From contig BFEA01000199.1 of the NCBI GenBank assembly GCA_003427395.1, positions 1,106,608-1,131,283 of the forward strand: a stretch of DNA of 24,676 nucleotides, given 5' to 3'. Within the stretch, counting starts at the first letter, position 1. Each line of letters begins with the position of its first letter. The DNA is from Chara braunii. Lineage: Eukaryota > Streptophyta > Charophyceae > Charales > Characeae. A model generated the notes under the pieces. The model did not search any database. It was given only the letters and a program-made list of their open reading frames with translations, and was not told the origin of the DNA. Positions 1 through 9,680 of this stretch are shown in pieces. The position numbers and the translations under genes are program-made.

Positions 1-460
1 CAACCTATGTCGCATGAAGGGAAACCCTTTCCGCCATATCTACCACATTTCCTGAAAAGAGCAGAGGCGTTGACTACTTCCCTGCGCAAGGGAAGGATTG
101 ACATCCTGCCCATGAATCGTAATCCTAACGAAAAGCATCTTCATCGATCACCCCAACAAGGAAATCAAACCAAAACTCAAAACCCTAAACAACCTACCTC
201 CCCTTGGGGGGGGCAATTAACACCCCATCATGATTGGAAGTTGAGGGCCAATCAACAAGGGGCAGATCATCTTTCCTACTCCCACCCGGTGCCGGGCAAA
301 GGGGAAAGAATTAGCATGTAGAAACACCGGGTACGTGGTCCAATAGTCATGAATGATGGAGGTGCATTGTATTTGGGCTAAAACGGTAGCACTGCCTGTG
401 TTCCCCCCATTAATTCCTGCAGAGTCCTACACCGGTGTGACGAGGGGCTGATACAGCTCT
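1..460. other. Stretch with no recognisable gene
   Basis: An open frame of 104 codons runs from 7 to 321 on the plus strand. Its product is rich in Pro, His, Gln and Lys, has no domain, signal peptide or membrane segment that I recognise, and no splice-site or promoter context supports it. I treat it as a chance ORF or an eroded transposon fragment. Confidence 0.3.
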
Positions 461-462
461 GG

Positions 463-549
463 TATACCTTCTTCTTTCTTTCTTTCTTTCTTTTTTTTTT
501 TTTTTTTTTTTTTCCGGGATGAACAGCCCGAGCTATACCTTCTTCTTTC
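463..549 (-). mobile_element. Short retroposed insert with poly(A) tail and 16-bp target-site duplications
   Basis: The 16-mer TATACCTTCTTCTTTC occurs exactly at 463-478 and again at 534-549. Between the copies lie CTTT repeats, about 22 T, and some 20 nt of non-repetitive sequence. Read on the minus strand this is a short body, a poly(A) tail and a simple-repeat end between identical direct repeats, the signature of target-primed reverse transcription by LINE machinery acting on a severely 5'-truncated transcript. Replication slippage in a pyrimidine tract is the alternative, but it would not explain the shared non-repetitive TATACC. Confidence 0.55.
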
Positions 550-612
550 CCTGTTTTTCCAACCAGACTCAGGGTACTAGATGAGGTGGTAGCAGCGCCC
601 CGACCTCCTCTG

Positions 613-668
613 GGCGTTCCAATCTATTGGTGGGGAGCCACACCTGCTGGAAACCAGTCCAGCACCCC
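613..668 (-). repeat. Dispersed repeat family R1, copy 1
   Basis: The minus strand reads TGGAC.GGTTTCCAGCAGG followed by GCTCCCCACCAATAGATTGG. The same succession is found at 8779-8833 and 10842-10890 on the plus strand. Three copies in both orientations within 11 kb mark a mobile or formerly mobile family, probably the body of a SINE. Confidence 0.6.
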
Positions 669-965
669 AAAAACATCTGTCTGATCAAATGCCGGGGCCC
701 TCACCCGGTTTCAGCTGGTTCAAAACTGAAAGTACCTGGTGAAAGCTCAAATTAAGAATTTCGAATTTAAAGGTGAGGCCTTTAACTGCTGTCTGCCTCT
801 TCCATCCTTCCCCAAGTGGGGGCTTCCCACCAACACTATGTTGCAAAAAACCTTTGGCATCCCTTTCCCACTTTCAAAAAGAGAGGTTGGGAAGGGCGCT
901 TCCCTGCACCCGGTCAATTGCTTTTGGTTGCTTGCCTCCATGGGAGGACTTTTGGGGCCTCCCCA

Positions 966-1115
966 GTGTATGGAGTGGCAGCTCAGTCGCTAAGGCGTGG
1001 CTGTCTGTTAGTGCTTGACTGTATGGAGCCTCCCAGGGAATGCTAGGGGTGTCTGCTCTTATCAGCTCCCCTAGCATTAGCCTGGGTTGTTGAAAAAAAA
1101 AAAAAAAAAAAAAAA
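966..1115 (+). mobile_element. SINE-like element with tRNA-like head and poly(A) tail
   Basis: The sequence begins with a tRNA D-arm/A-box-like stretch (GGCAGCTCAGTCGCTAAGGC). It continues with a body (1022-1080) related to the copy near 10880-10940 (ATGGAGCCTC, then TGCTAG, then TGTCTGC) and ends in 23 A (1093-1115). The body contains a perfect 11-bp inverted repeat, AATGCTAGGGG (1039-1049) and CCCCTAGCATT (1068-1078). I see no good B box and no clear target-site duplication, so the tRNA origin is a suggestion. Confidence 0.4.
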
Positions 1116-1116
1116 G

Positions 1117-1904
1117 TGCGTGACTGTAGGGAGATGACAACAGGAGGGCCGAGTTGGTGGGATGTACTCTGGGTTGATGCATGGGGGGATCTTGGCCATT
1201 CGTTAGAGAGGGATGTGAGAGATTGGGCAGGTGCTGCGCTGTCGAGCGCATCGGTCCCACAAAGGGACCCTCCCGGGCGCGTCACGCATGATTCGTGCAG
1301 GACTTTTTATCACGGTAGAGCTCTTTGCCGTTCCGGACTGGTGCGCCAGCCATACCTCTCGCGAACCCCTACGACAGGATAGGGTCACGCGATGTCCAAC
1401 TTACCTCCGCTCAAGGGTTTACAACCACCCTTGAACAGGCGTATCCCCGTCGAGCTACAGAGCCACATGCGAAAGTTACTCAGTTACAACGCAGAGGTGG
1501 CCCAACAGAGGCTGTTTCTCGTATGTTGTAGGATACGGGGTACGCGCGGTCGCACACCTCTATCGAACCCGTACGCGAGCAGACTCACTGGAGAGCTAAC
1601 GTCCCAAGCGTGACTCGTCGTCAATCGAGTAGGACACATTCTTCTTGCTACACGTTACACCATACCAAAATAAAGAACTGAGTTACTCACCAAAACACTC
1701 CTAGTCCCTTTTCGTATCTGACCCATAACATTTTCAACACAAGAATCCGTTAGGCATGATGCGCCAAATTCAGAATAAATACCGCGCAGATGCAAACTTT
1801 CCACATATCGACTAACCATGCATAAATACGCAAGCAGTCGCAGTTATGACGTGATATGTAATACCGGTCTCATAATCGTGTTACCCTTAATGGTCGCGAG
1901 GATC
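1117..1904. other. Unassigned stretch, no gene seen
   Basis: Several overlapping frames of 60-80 codons on both strands have no recognisable domains. The base composition is balanced, without the homopolymers of the neighbouring segments. It may be old transposon or LTR sequence. I found no tRNA-type primer-binding site or coding domain of a retroelement. Confidence 0.3.
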
Positions 1905-1910
1905 ACTTTT

Positions 1911-2016
1911 GACACTCAAGTGTCGGCTGACACGCGCCTAAAGGGATTAATCTTTCAACGCTAGACAACCGCTAAGGCGGTTGAGAGTCCTACTCTCTTC
2001 TGCACCCTGCAGAGAG
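1911..2016. other. Cluster of consecutive short stem-loops
   Basis: GACACT/AGTGTC (1911-1924) overlaps the alternative hairpin GTGTC/GACAC (1920-1933). Next come CAACCGC/GCGGTTG (1966-1983, 7-bp stem, loop TAAG), GAGAGT/ACTCTC (1983-1997, loop of 3 unpaired bases) and TCTGCA/TGCAGA (1999-2013). All stems are perfect. No tRNA or known RNA fold is recognised. It could be a terminal region of a mobile element or a structured transcript. Confidence 0.45.
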
Positions 2017-2159
2017 TGGGTGGTATACGAGCTTCGACCCTTTGTGGTGGTCAATGATTATGGCCCTGGAGACGAGCTTCATCACTGGAGGCCTGAAAAC
2101 AGGTGAAGGGGTTTGACTTTGACGGTTGCCACAAATTTCAACATGCAATTATAATAATT

Positions 2160-2870
2160 AAAAAAAAAACAAAGACGAAAAGAATTTTTTTTTTTTCTCA
2201 ACACAAATGTGCTCGATCCTTGTGCGCGGTCGCAATAGACCGCACAAACACTCGAAATATATATAAAGGGTTATAAGACACGAGACAATCACTTCTCACA
2301 ATCATGGTGTGACTTTCCTCAAAAATATATACGTGATCGCAGGCAAGTCAAATCCAGAGTTCGAACCACGATCATACCTGCAATCACATCAAAAATTTCA
2401 CATTAACAGACCACGCACTACACGGCGTCAACTTCAACCACTTCTATATACCCCCCCCCACCTTAGTCATACAAGCCTCAACCTTTGTCCAACCTTCAAT
2501 AACAAAATACTCTGTGCCTTTTTAAATGGTCATTGAATAAAAATATGGGTACAACTCAAAGAAAATAATTCAAAGCACATGGGCTAAGACCTTTAGGTTG
2601 AGTGGCGAGAATGAGTTAGAGTTGAACCGTAAATCAACAAATCGACAATCGACATATTATCAAAAAGTAACAGGAGATGATCCTCGTAGGATCAAACTGA
2701 AAACTATTCAGATCTTGAATCGAAATGGTCGAAAAAAGGCCTGTAACACAGCACAGACCAATCCTCAAGACTAAACTATAAGTGTATGAAGAATAACCTC
2801 CTTATCACACTTCACTCAATAACCTCTCATTGACTAAATCTGAATTTACCTCTAAGCAAGTGTAAAAAAA
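2160..2870. other. AT-rich stretch without a gene
   Basis: Poly(A) at about 2160-2170 and poly(T) at about 2187-2197 are followed by AT-rich sequence. A 75-codon plus-strand frame (2309-2536) is Pro/His/Ser/Thr-rich without a domain. A short TATATATAAA-type tract near 2260 could act as a TATA box, but no gene follows. Confidence 0.3.
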
Positions 2871-2877
2871 AAAGGGA

Positions 2878-3556
2878 GATTTCAGCAGCATCTCTCCTAT
2901 ACAAGGTAAATCGTCATTATCTTTCCTATTAAAATATAATAAATCTTCAAAACTATAAAAATTTCGCCAATATTCCCTCTAAGGAAAATATCTTTCCAGA
3001 ATTTATACTCATCCGAATACAAAAATTGAAACGATCCTCAATTCCAGAGAGACAAATTTTATTTAACTCTGTGAATTAGTAAATATTTTGGCATCATCTC
3101 TTTTAGAGAAGTAAACTTCCCATATTTGTACAAAGTCAAATATGAATTCGAAAATAAAACTTGAGTCCTTGCTAAGACAAAATTCAACTAATTGTTTAGA
3201 TTTGCATAAATTTTGACAACACTCCCTCTATAGAAGTGTCATTTTAAATTTTCTACAAAACTAAATATCAAATCTGAAAATGATTATGTTTTCACAAAAT
3301 CAAATTATGTTTAACTCTCTGAATTACTAAAAAATTGGGCAGCGTTTCCCCTAAAAAAGAAGGTTTTTCAGATTTCTACTAAGCCAGCTATAAAAAAATA
3401 TTTTCCAAATTTCTATTAAGCTAAATATTACACTCACACAAAAGTGAAACTTTGAAAAACCAAAATTTGACTAACTCCTTGGTTTTCTAAAAATTTGGGC
3501 AGCACTTCCCTCAGCGAAATTAGCTTTCCAAAATTTATACAGAGCCAAGTATGAAA
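2878..3556 (+). repeat. AT-rich tandem array, about 124-bp period, six degenerate copies
   Basis: The core (A)TTTGGGCAGCACTTCCCTC and variants occurs at about 2879, 2961, 3084, 3210, 3333 and 3492. Spacings are 82, 123, 126, 123 and 159 bp. Each core is preceded by TTTAACT-type sequence with GAATTA.TAAA and followed about 25 bp later by TTTCCAAATTTNTAC...GCCAAATATGAA. The last interval is longer because a 35-bp piece is duplicated (about 3390-3428). The GGCAG-NNNTTCCC core resembles, from memory, a motif recurring in long LTRs of plant Ty3/gypsy elements, so this may be part of such an LTR. Confidence 0.6.
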
Positions 3557-3842
3557 AATAAACTTAACGAAGAAAATGTTGAAATTGAATTAAGTAAAAT
3601 AAACTTAACTTAGAAAATGCGAAAATTGAACTAACTCCCATGACTCTAGCACGTGGCGAGCGTCTAAAGCAACTACCTATCAAACTGATACTCAAACTAA
3701 GTAAAAACTCACACTCATTCGCAAACAGGTTCATACCACAATGAGTAAGTACTCGCACCAAATCCCAAAGTTGTTTTCTTATAAGATAGTTTATTGAGCC
3801 TTCAAATGCTTATCTCTTTACCCATCTTACATATCGCATAAC

Positions 3843-4540
3843 GCTAGACTATTCAACTTAGAAACAATGTCTAGCATGCCTTAGATTATACACGAACAGG
3901 TTGCACAACCACTTCTCTCTTCATTGGCATGTGACTAAGTCATTCAACTTAGAAACAATGCATAGTCGACCCGAACTTTTGAAATATCCAAAGTTTAATA
4001 ATTATCTGACTTGTTTTAAAATATAGGCAAAGGACTGAGTTATTCAACCTGGAAACAATGCTCAACTTGCCCAGTTTACATCCAATTATACTTGTGACTT
4101 TACCTCTCTCATTCGGCTTAGAAACAATGTCCAACTGTTTGTTCATATGTAAAGTATAAATAAAATACTTCCAATTATACTCATTTGTGCTTGATAAGCG
4201 CTTTCAGGCTAAACCATTCGGCTTCATCAAAATTATCCCTTTAAATAAAGCACGAGAATGAACTATTCAGCTGAGAAACAATATCGAGTTTATCCTAAGT
4301 CACACAAAAGTAAGAAGTTGGAACATTCAACCCAACTTCAGTCAGAAACTCCAAAAAAAAAAGATAGACCACGTCATTCAACTTAGAAACAATGCTTGAT
4401 CTCGAAAATCACTCAGGCAAACCCTCTAAAAATAAACATAGCAACTAGGTCATTCAACTTAGAAACAATGCCTGATCCTTCAGAAATCAACCAATAAATA
4501 TAGCACTTGGTCATTCAGCTTAGAAACAATGCCCAATCCT
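3843..4540 (+). repeat. Array of eight stem-loop repeats sharing a 19-nt loop
   Basis: The 19-mer YATTCAACTTAGAAACAAT or a close variant occurs at 3850, 3941, 4041, 4110, 4264, 4375, 4451 and 4512. Remnants lie at 4215 and 4324. In several copies the flanks are inverted repeats with different sequences. Copy 1 has GCTAGAC/GTCTAGC (7 of 7 pairs), copy 2 GACTAAGT/GCATAGTC (one mismatch), copy 3 TGAGT/GCTCA, copy 6 seven of nine pairs, and copy 7 a short stem with G-T pairs. Copies 4 and 5 lack a convincing stem. Spacing is irregular (60-155 bp), unlike a simple satellite. No Cas-like or other gene is near, so this is not a CRISPR array. Confidence 0.65.
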
Positions 4541-4634
4541 TGACACCCGGTTAAACACATGCAATACTATCTTCCTCCTACGTTCTCCCAGTTCACTCCT
4601 TAGTCTGTTTTCTGTCCGCAATAAAAAGAAACCT

Positions 4635-5010
4635 ATGTTACCAGTTGTCCGATTCCAGGACGTCCTGGGCGGACAGTCAGGGACTCCCGGACGTCCGGGC
4701 CCGAACGACCCCATTTTTAACAAATAAATGCACGATTTTTTTTTTTTTTAAATAGGCGTGTTTTTATTTTTATTTTTTATTTTAAGGTTTACAAAAAATT
4801 TTGATATCATCCCAAGGCAAAAGTTGTTCAGCTTATGTTTCTGCATAACATAGTTATTTTTCAGATTTTTTGGAGGATTTTATTTTTATTTTATTTTTAT
4901 TTTTTTTTTCGTTTGGGCTCAGACAGTCTGCCAAGGGAGGATGTCCGACCGGTTGTCCGAGCGGACAACCGCGGACGGTTAGGGGGGTTATGGACGTCCA
5001 ATTAGGTAAC
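4635..5010. mobile_element. Palindrome-rich segment built on GGACGTCC; candidate MITE
   Basis: Two perfect 14-bp palindromes, CCAGGACGTCCTGG (4655-4668) and CCCGGACGTCCGGG (4686-4699), lie near the left end. TGGACGTCCA (4991-5000) and a 9-bp-stem hairpin, CGGTTGTCC/GGACAACCG (4950-4971), lie near the right end. GTTACC at the left and GGTAAC at the right may be remnants of terminal inverted repeats. The interior is T-rich (4735-4910). No clear target-site duplication is visible. Confidence 0.35.
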
Positions 5011-6060
5011 TTAGAAAGAAACTGGATTTTACGCATGCGTTCCTTGCAATTAATCTGATTAAGTTCTGAAAAGAAAACAAAATTCATAAAGGAACACAAA
5101 CATATCCCTCAGATAAAGCTAAAGAGATGTAATAATATGGGTATGATAGATTCACACATGCAGAAGAAGGTAAACCGGACTCTTCTCTGCCTTCATAATC
5201 TCCCATAGATTTCGGCAGAGCTCCCACAATCGGTGAGGCGAACTTCCCACAAAGGCTTTGGCACGGATTATGGATTTCAATCCCGCTTGCCGCCTTCTTC
5301 TTTGAACCAAATAGACTAGATTGGGTAATAAGGACAGAAGGAGAGCTGTTCAGTCACTCAGATACGAAAGAGGTACGCCCAGACTTGCGTGAGAGGGTCT
5401 TAATTCCTTCAAACGTTTGAGGGGTCCGCGATGGTGGTCAAACATGCAATAAGGTGGTCAAATCAAAGTTGAAGCGTAGAGCAACGACCTCTTGACAATC
5501 CTCCAATTTGCAAAAATGACCTCCGTAACGAATCTGGCCACTCCTTCAAGTCGTCGTCGTTCCTGATGACCAAGATACTGCTACGTAACCTAGCATGGCC
5601 ACGTTCAAATAGAGCACACATCGGTTCGAATGCAAGCTGTTCTCCTTGGACCGCGTTTCAAGACGAGTAGGATAGAGGAGTTTCGCCAATCACCCTGATC
5701 ACGCAGACGTCGACTATGTAGGCCACCGCCAAGACCATGGAGGTGTCCTTCTATCTCTCTCTCTCTGTGCGTTGTGCACCTAGTAACCTCACGATCTCTA
5801 CAAAAGTGTGTCGTTGGTGCACTATGTCGGCTTACACGACTGCAATGATAGCGACCATAAGAACTACAAACCTGCTACTACAACCAAACACTACTTGTGC
5901 AAGAAGAGGATAAATTTTCGTTGGAACGTGACCAGATACATTGACCTGAGGAAGCAAGCAGCGAAGCTCAGCCTTAACCAGGAAGATAAACGTGATGAGA
6001 AGCTTCACTATACCGCCGTCGTGAAAGCGAGCATCACTTGAGTCGAACATCATGATACCT
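5011..6060. other. No gene seen; short (CT)n tract and LTR-like motif
   Basis: ATTTCGGCAGAGCTCCCA near 5209-5226 resembles the GGCAG-type core of the array at 2.9-3.5 kb and could belong to the same retroelement. A (CT)n tract covers about 5753-5766. Frames at 5808-6041 (plus) and 5832-6053 (minus) have no recognisable domain and shadow each other. Confidence 0.3.
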
Positions 6061-6099
6061 GGAACATGAATCTCACCAACGAGAGAAAGGGAACATGGT

Positions 6100-6761
6100 A
6101 GGAATCACGTTGACCAATCAAAATCCCGAACGATGATGATTCGTGCACTTTCAAAACTCAGACCGTTGTTCACTACGATGGTGAACGCCGCCGGCCCCGT
6201 CCTACTGTTTGCCACACATGCAATATGAGGATGAATCTTCCAGTAGAACATGGAAAAATACAAGCAGTTGAGGTCCCCTAGTGTTCCGCCTCTTGTTGAG
6301 CAAACTGAGAGTCAACCTTTTGCCAGAACAAGGTTACGCAACCCAATCGGACACGACTACCACTGCAATGTGGCCACTGAAATGGAAATGACCACAGCGG
6401 TATACACCAGTATCGTGATTGAGGAGGCGGACATGATAGCAACACTACCACTGTCGAGATAACGACCTCCTAGAACAAGGCTGGGATCACGTTGTCGGGC
6501 ACGTGCAGTCAGAGCAGCAGTACAATAGATCCCGATGGAGAACAGTAAACGAGCAGTTGGGTCGTGACGACGTCCTCGAATGGTAACAGCGCGCTTGACT
6601 CCGCCACACACCAAATATACAAAATGAGAATGAACTTTCTGCTAAAACATGTGAAGATACATCCTCCTTCCCGACCATGCAGGCAGAAAGTTACAAATGG
6701 CTACTTCTTTGAATAGGACGGCAAAGTCGAATGAATCTTCCGATAGAAATCGAAAATATAC
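6100..6761 (+). repeat. Degenerate duplicated unit carrying family R2 sequence
   Basis: Two stretches begin with ATCACGTTG (6103 and 6486). Each ends some 120-140 bp later in GCCACACA followed by an AAATGAGAATGAATCTTC-type segment (about 6215-6262 and 6602-6660). A third partial match (GAATGAATCTTCCGATAGAA) lies at 6729-6748. The AATGAATCTTC segment is shared with the short inverted-repeat elements at 22.7 and 23.1 kb, so these are eroded members of one dispersed family. Confidence 0.45.
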
Positions 6762-8140
6762 ACTGCCTTTCAATCATTCTTCCCACGCGCAGCCCCCGCA
6801 TCCACCACCACCAAAACCACTGCCCCATCTCCAAATCCGACTTCACAAACATAGTCGCCCTATCCTAATACCCCTAATTAGCCACTTCCTTCACTCGTTT
6901 CCATTTAGAATCGAGTGATATCTCGATTTTCTACTCCCTCCATTTCCTACCTCCACAACATTACCATGCACCCCTTTCTCCCTGTAGCTCACCTCCTACC
7001 ACTCTAACGCCAAAACTAACATGACTATTGCGCTCTTCCAAGACTAAAACCCCAAAACCGCCTCTTACCTCACTCAATTATGCTAAGAATCGAAAGAGTT
7101 ATGCCTCCTTCACTGCGCCCTGTCTGCGCTTCACCATCGCTTCCTTCGACAGTATCTTGCGTGAATCCGTGCCAGATTTATTTCATTTCTTTCCGCCTCC
7201 ACCTTGTCCCCGATCTTCTGCTCCATCGTTCTTTGTTCTCTGCTGCGCTAACGGCTCGCTAACCCATGCACCACAAAGGGTGTAGATTGTTACAGACAGA
7301 AAGACGAAGGTCATGGAAGTTGAGATCCGCTAGGGAGTGCGTAACAACTCACCTGCCAAATCAATCCGTCGCAATAGCGGATGGTGCTGACGCGTGCGTC
7401 CTATGATCAGTTGTCGGGGCAATTCCCGATGCCTCGTCGAATAAGAGGGTGCGGGCCTACTGCGAAGTCTACAGTGTGGGCCTAGATGAAACGGGTATCG
7501 GCGCAGCTCCTGGTGGTAATAGCAAGTATTCAAATACGAACTTTGAAGATAGAGTGGACAAGGGTTCCATGTGAACCAACAGCGGTCTCCGCCACTGTGC
7601 CCTAGGTCGCTCCTCCCAAACACAACTCGCCATCTTTCGGGTCTCAACGGCATGCTCACACTCGAGCCTCTTGCATCAATCAGCGGTTGGTGGACGGTGC
7701 ACCCGCAGAAGGTTCCCGCCACTCAGGTTTCTTCCACCTTATGGGCTGAATCACCCATCGGCTCGCATGCACCTTCTTAGCCAACTCGTCGGCCCCGTCA
7801 ACAACCCCTAAATCCGGTGTTGCGCTCGATTAAAAAAAGGTTGAAACAAAAAAATGAATAATAACAACGATAATAATAAAAAGGAATAAAATAAATATTT
7901 AAAAAAAAATAACGCCGAAAACGAAGGGCGAGGAAAAGGAACCGCTAGTACCGCTCCGGCCCTGCTGGCGGCAAAACCAAGGAGGATAGGCCCACCGAGC
8001 CCTCAACCCATCGACCTCTTCATGCTGCTCCAATACCCCTGCGCCGTCGCTTGCTGGCCTTGCTCCCAGAATCTCCGTGATGAAAGTCCGTTACTGTAAC
8101 CAATACTGCTAGGCCCAAGGCTGGGTTTGGCATTTGCGTT
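6762..8140. other. No recognisable gene
   Basis: The part from 6780 to 7270 is C- and T-rich. It gives open frames of 60-85 codons that are simply Pro/Ser/His-rich. A minus-strand frame of 130 codons (7330-7722) is Arg/Pro/His/Leu-rich with no domain and no splice context. AT-rich low-complexity sequence covers 7829-7910. I can assign nothing functional. Confidence 0.3.
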
Positions 8141-8145
8141 AACCC

Positions 8146-8685
8146 ATATAAATAGGCACCGCTATGTGTGTGCCATGTGGGTCCGCTAAATGCCCCAAGG
8201 TCACTCTCTCGCCTTTCTGGCCAAACCCACAACCATCAACCCTCGCGCAATGGCGCGGCGGCCCCGCCTGCGTTCTATTCCCTCGCACACTTCATTTACT
8301 GACAAAAGGCAACACCACTGCTGATGTTGTCTTCCATATGAACATACGTGCACCATGGTCACTTCAACAGAAAAAAAATATCTTCCTAGTTTTAATCAAA
8401 AATAAAAAATTGGCCCATGGAAACGCAGGCTCCATAATATCAAATAACACAACATCACGCACGCCTCAAAACTGCGCGCCCACACACTCTCAGCTTCTAG
8501 TCAACCATTCAGTCTGCAAAAACAAAACACAACCACGACTCGAGTGGGGTACTCAAATCTTCGAATCAAACTCCTCTTCTGTCATTTGCAAAAACCAGGG
8601 CGGATACCCTTGTAAAGGTATTCACACCGACAGCGGTGGGGTGCAATCGTCTGCGAGCAGGTTCAAGGAACTATTCTGCGGTTGA
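8146..8685 (+). other. Longest open frame of the window (173 codons), probably not a gene
   Basis: An ATG at 8164 opens 173 codons to 8685. The product is Asn/Ser/Thr/Lys-rich, with no signal peptide, membrane segment or domain that I recognise. A TATA-like ATATAAATAG lies at about 8147-8156. That is only some 10 bp from the ATG, too close for a normal transcription start. In 24 kb of such sequence one frame of this length can arise by chance. I list it because it is the longest, not because a function is supported. Confidence 0.15.
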
Positions 8686-8778
8686 GATTAACATAATGGT
8701 GGGCAGTTAATCCCCTTTGAAGCGGGGAATCAATCTTCTCCTGTCTTCTGTCTTGTGTCCCAATCTCGTTAATGGGAC

Positions 8779-8833
8779 AATGGACCCAGTTTCCAGAGGG
8801 TCTGGTGCAGCTCCCCACCAATAGATTGGAGCC
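8779..8833 (+). repeat. Dispersed repeat family R1, copy 2
   Basis: TGGACCCAGTTTCCAGAGGG is followed by GCTCCCCACCAATAGATTGG and AGCC. It is collinear with the copies at 613-668 (minus) and 10842-10890 (plus). Confidence 0.6.
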
Positions 8834-9232
8834 ATCACAATGGGTGGGGCTGGCTCGTGGAGGATGCTTGTAGCATCTCAACCCACAAATATTTGTTTCA
8901 AAAAAAGGGGGGGGGAGGGAGGGGGTGAAAGTGACCTCTTTGCGGCTACGAAAACGTACCTGGATACAACATTGTCCTAGTACATTCTGACTAGGGCAAA
9001 GTGATCAGCATCTAACCTGTTCACCTTTCCTGTGGGCATAGGTTTTGTTTTAGAAAACTTTAGCAACTGACATTCATCATCACACTGTACGTGTCGTCTC
9101 ACTCACATTGCACACTGAGTACGCCATGAAAGTGAACAAGTCCGACAATGATTAAAATGCATGCGAAATATTAATATGAGGTCTCACTCGTTAAGTCCAC
9201 GCATACTGTCCCTGCCGGGATACCCTGGTTAA
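8834..9232. other. No gene; short G-rich tract
   Basis: A run of nine G followed by AGGGAGGGGG (8907-8925) could form a G-quadruplex. The remainder to 9232 shows no open frame or repeat that I can support. Confidence 0.35.
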
Positions 9233-9411
9233 ACCACCAGCACCTTTCCCAGCTATTTTTTTGCAGAGATGCGGCTAGTTAACGGCCACAACTTTCGGGG
9301 ACCGACCACCGTTGATAAATTCGATCGGCGGCCGTTGTCGTGTTCGTGTTCGGGCCTCCAAAAGTCGCGGCAAGGGGCCCGCAGCCGATGTGTGGGCGAG
9401 GTACTGGTGGT
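9233..9411 (+). mobile_element. TTAA-associated MITE, family M1, copy A
   Basis: ACCACCAGCACC (9233-9244) at the left end is matched by GGTACTGGTGGT (9400-9411) at the right end as inverted termini. The element is preceded by TTAA (9229-9232) and followed by CTAA (9412-9415). The interior contains TTGATAAATTCGATCGGCGG, which is related to the reverse complement of the interior of the element at 24220-24424, as is the following ...CGGGCCTCC stretch. At about 180 bp with no coding capacity, this is a non-autonomous DNA element. A TTAA target suggests a piggyBac-like transposase, by inference only. Confidence 0.6.
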
Positions 9412-9426
9412 CTAAACCACCAGTAC
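9401..9426. repeat. Perfect 11-bp inverted repeat at a MITE junction
   Basis: GTACTGGTGGT (9401-9411), CTAA, and ACCACCAGTAC (9416-9426). It reads as the right end of one M1 element abutting the left end of another across a four-base target-like sequence. The fragment from 9416 to about 9476 would then be a truncated second copy. Confidence 0.6.
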
Positions 9427-9480
9427 AAGCTCCCGTCATCCAAAACTTGCCGTTGCATACAAGTGGGCCACACTTTTTAA

Positions 9481-9680
9481 ACCACCAGTACTTGGCCCAG
9501 CTATCGGCCGCGGCGCTTCCCCGTTAACGCGCCGCAGATTTCGGACTTCGGGGTAGCGGACCTCAATGGCTGGAAGCGCCAGCCAAAAGAAAAATGAAAC
9601 TGTACCCCATCGCTTCGGCAGAAATCGGCGCGCAGGGGGATTCCAGGCTCGGCATCGATAGCTGGGCCAAGTACTGGTAC
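9481..9680 (+). mobile_element. TTAA-associated MITE, family M1, copy C
   Basis: The left end begins ACCACCAGTACTTGG immediately after TTAA (9477-9480). The 22 bp at 9485-9506 (CCAGTACTTGG...GCTATCG) are perfectly repeated in inverse orientation at 9656-9677. The right outermost bases have diverged, so the right TTAA is not preserved. The interior is GC-rich and has weak internal inverted repeats. Confidence 0.65.

Noticed and set aside
3843-4540. CRISPR array
   Set aside because: Repeats are degenerate with spacers of 40-135 bp of unequal length, there are no cas genes, and the genome is eukaryotic.
2450-4740. Complete LTR retrotransposon
   Set aside because: No gag-pol motifs, no primer-binding site or polypurine tract and no paired LTRs were found. 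Only LTR-like repeats are visible.
7330-7722. 130-codon minus-strand open frame
   Set aside because: Arg/Pro/His-rich composition, no domain, no splice or promoter context. Typical of chance frames in GC-richer stretches.
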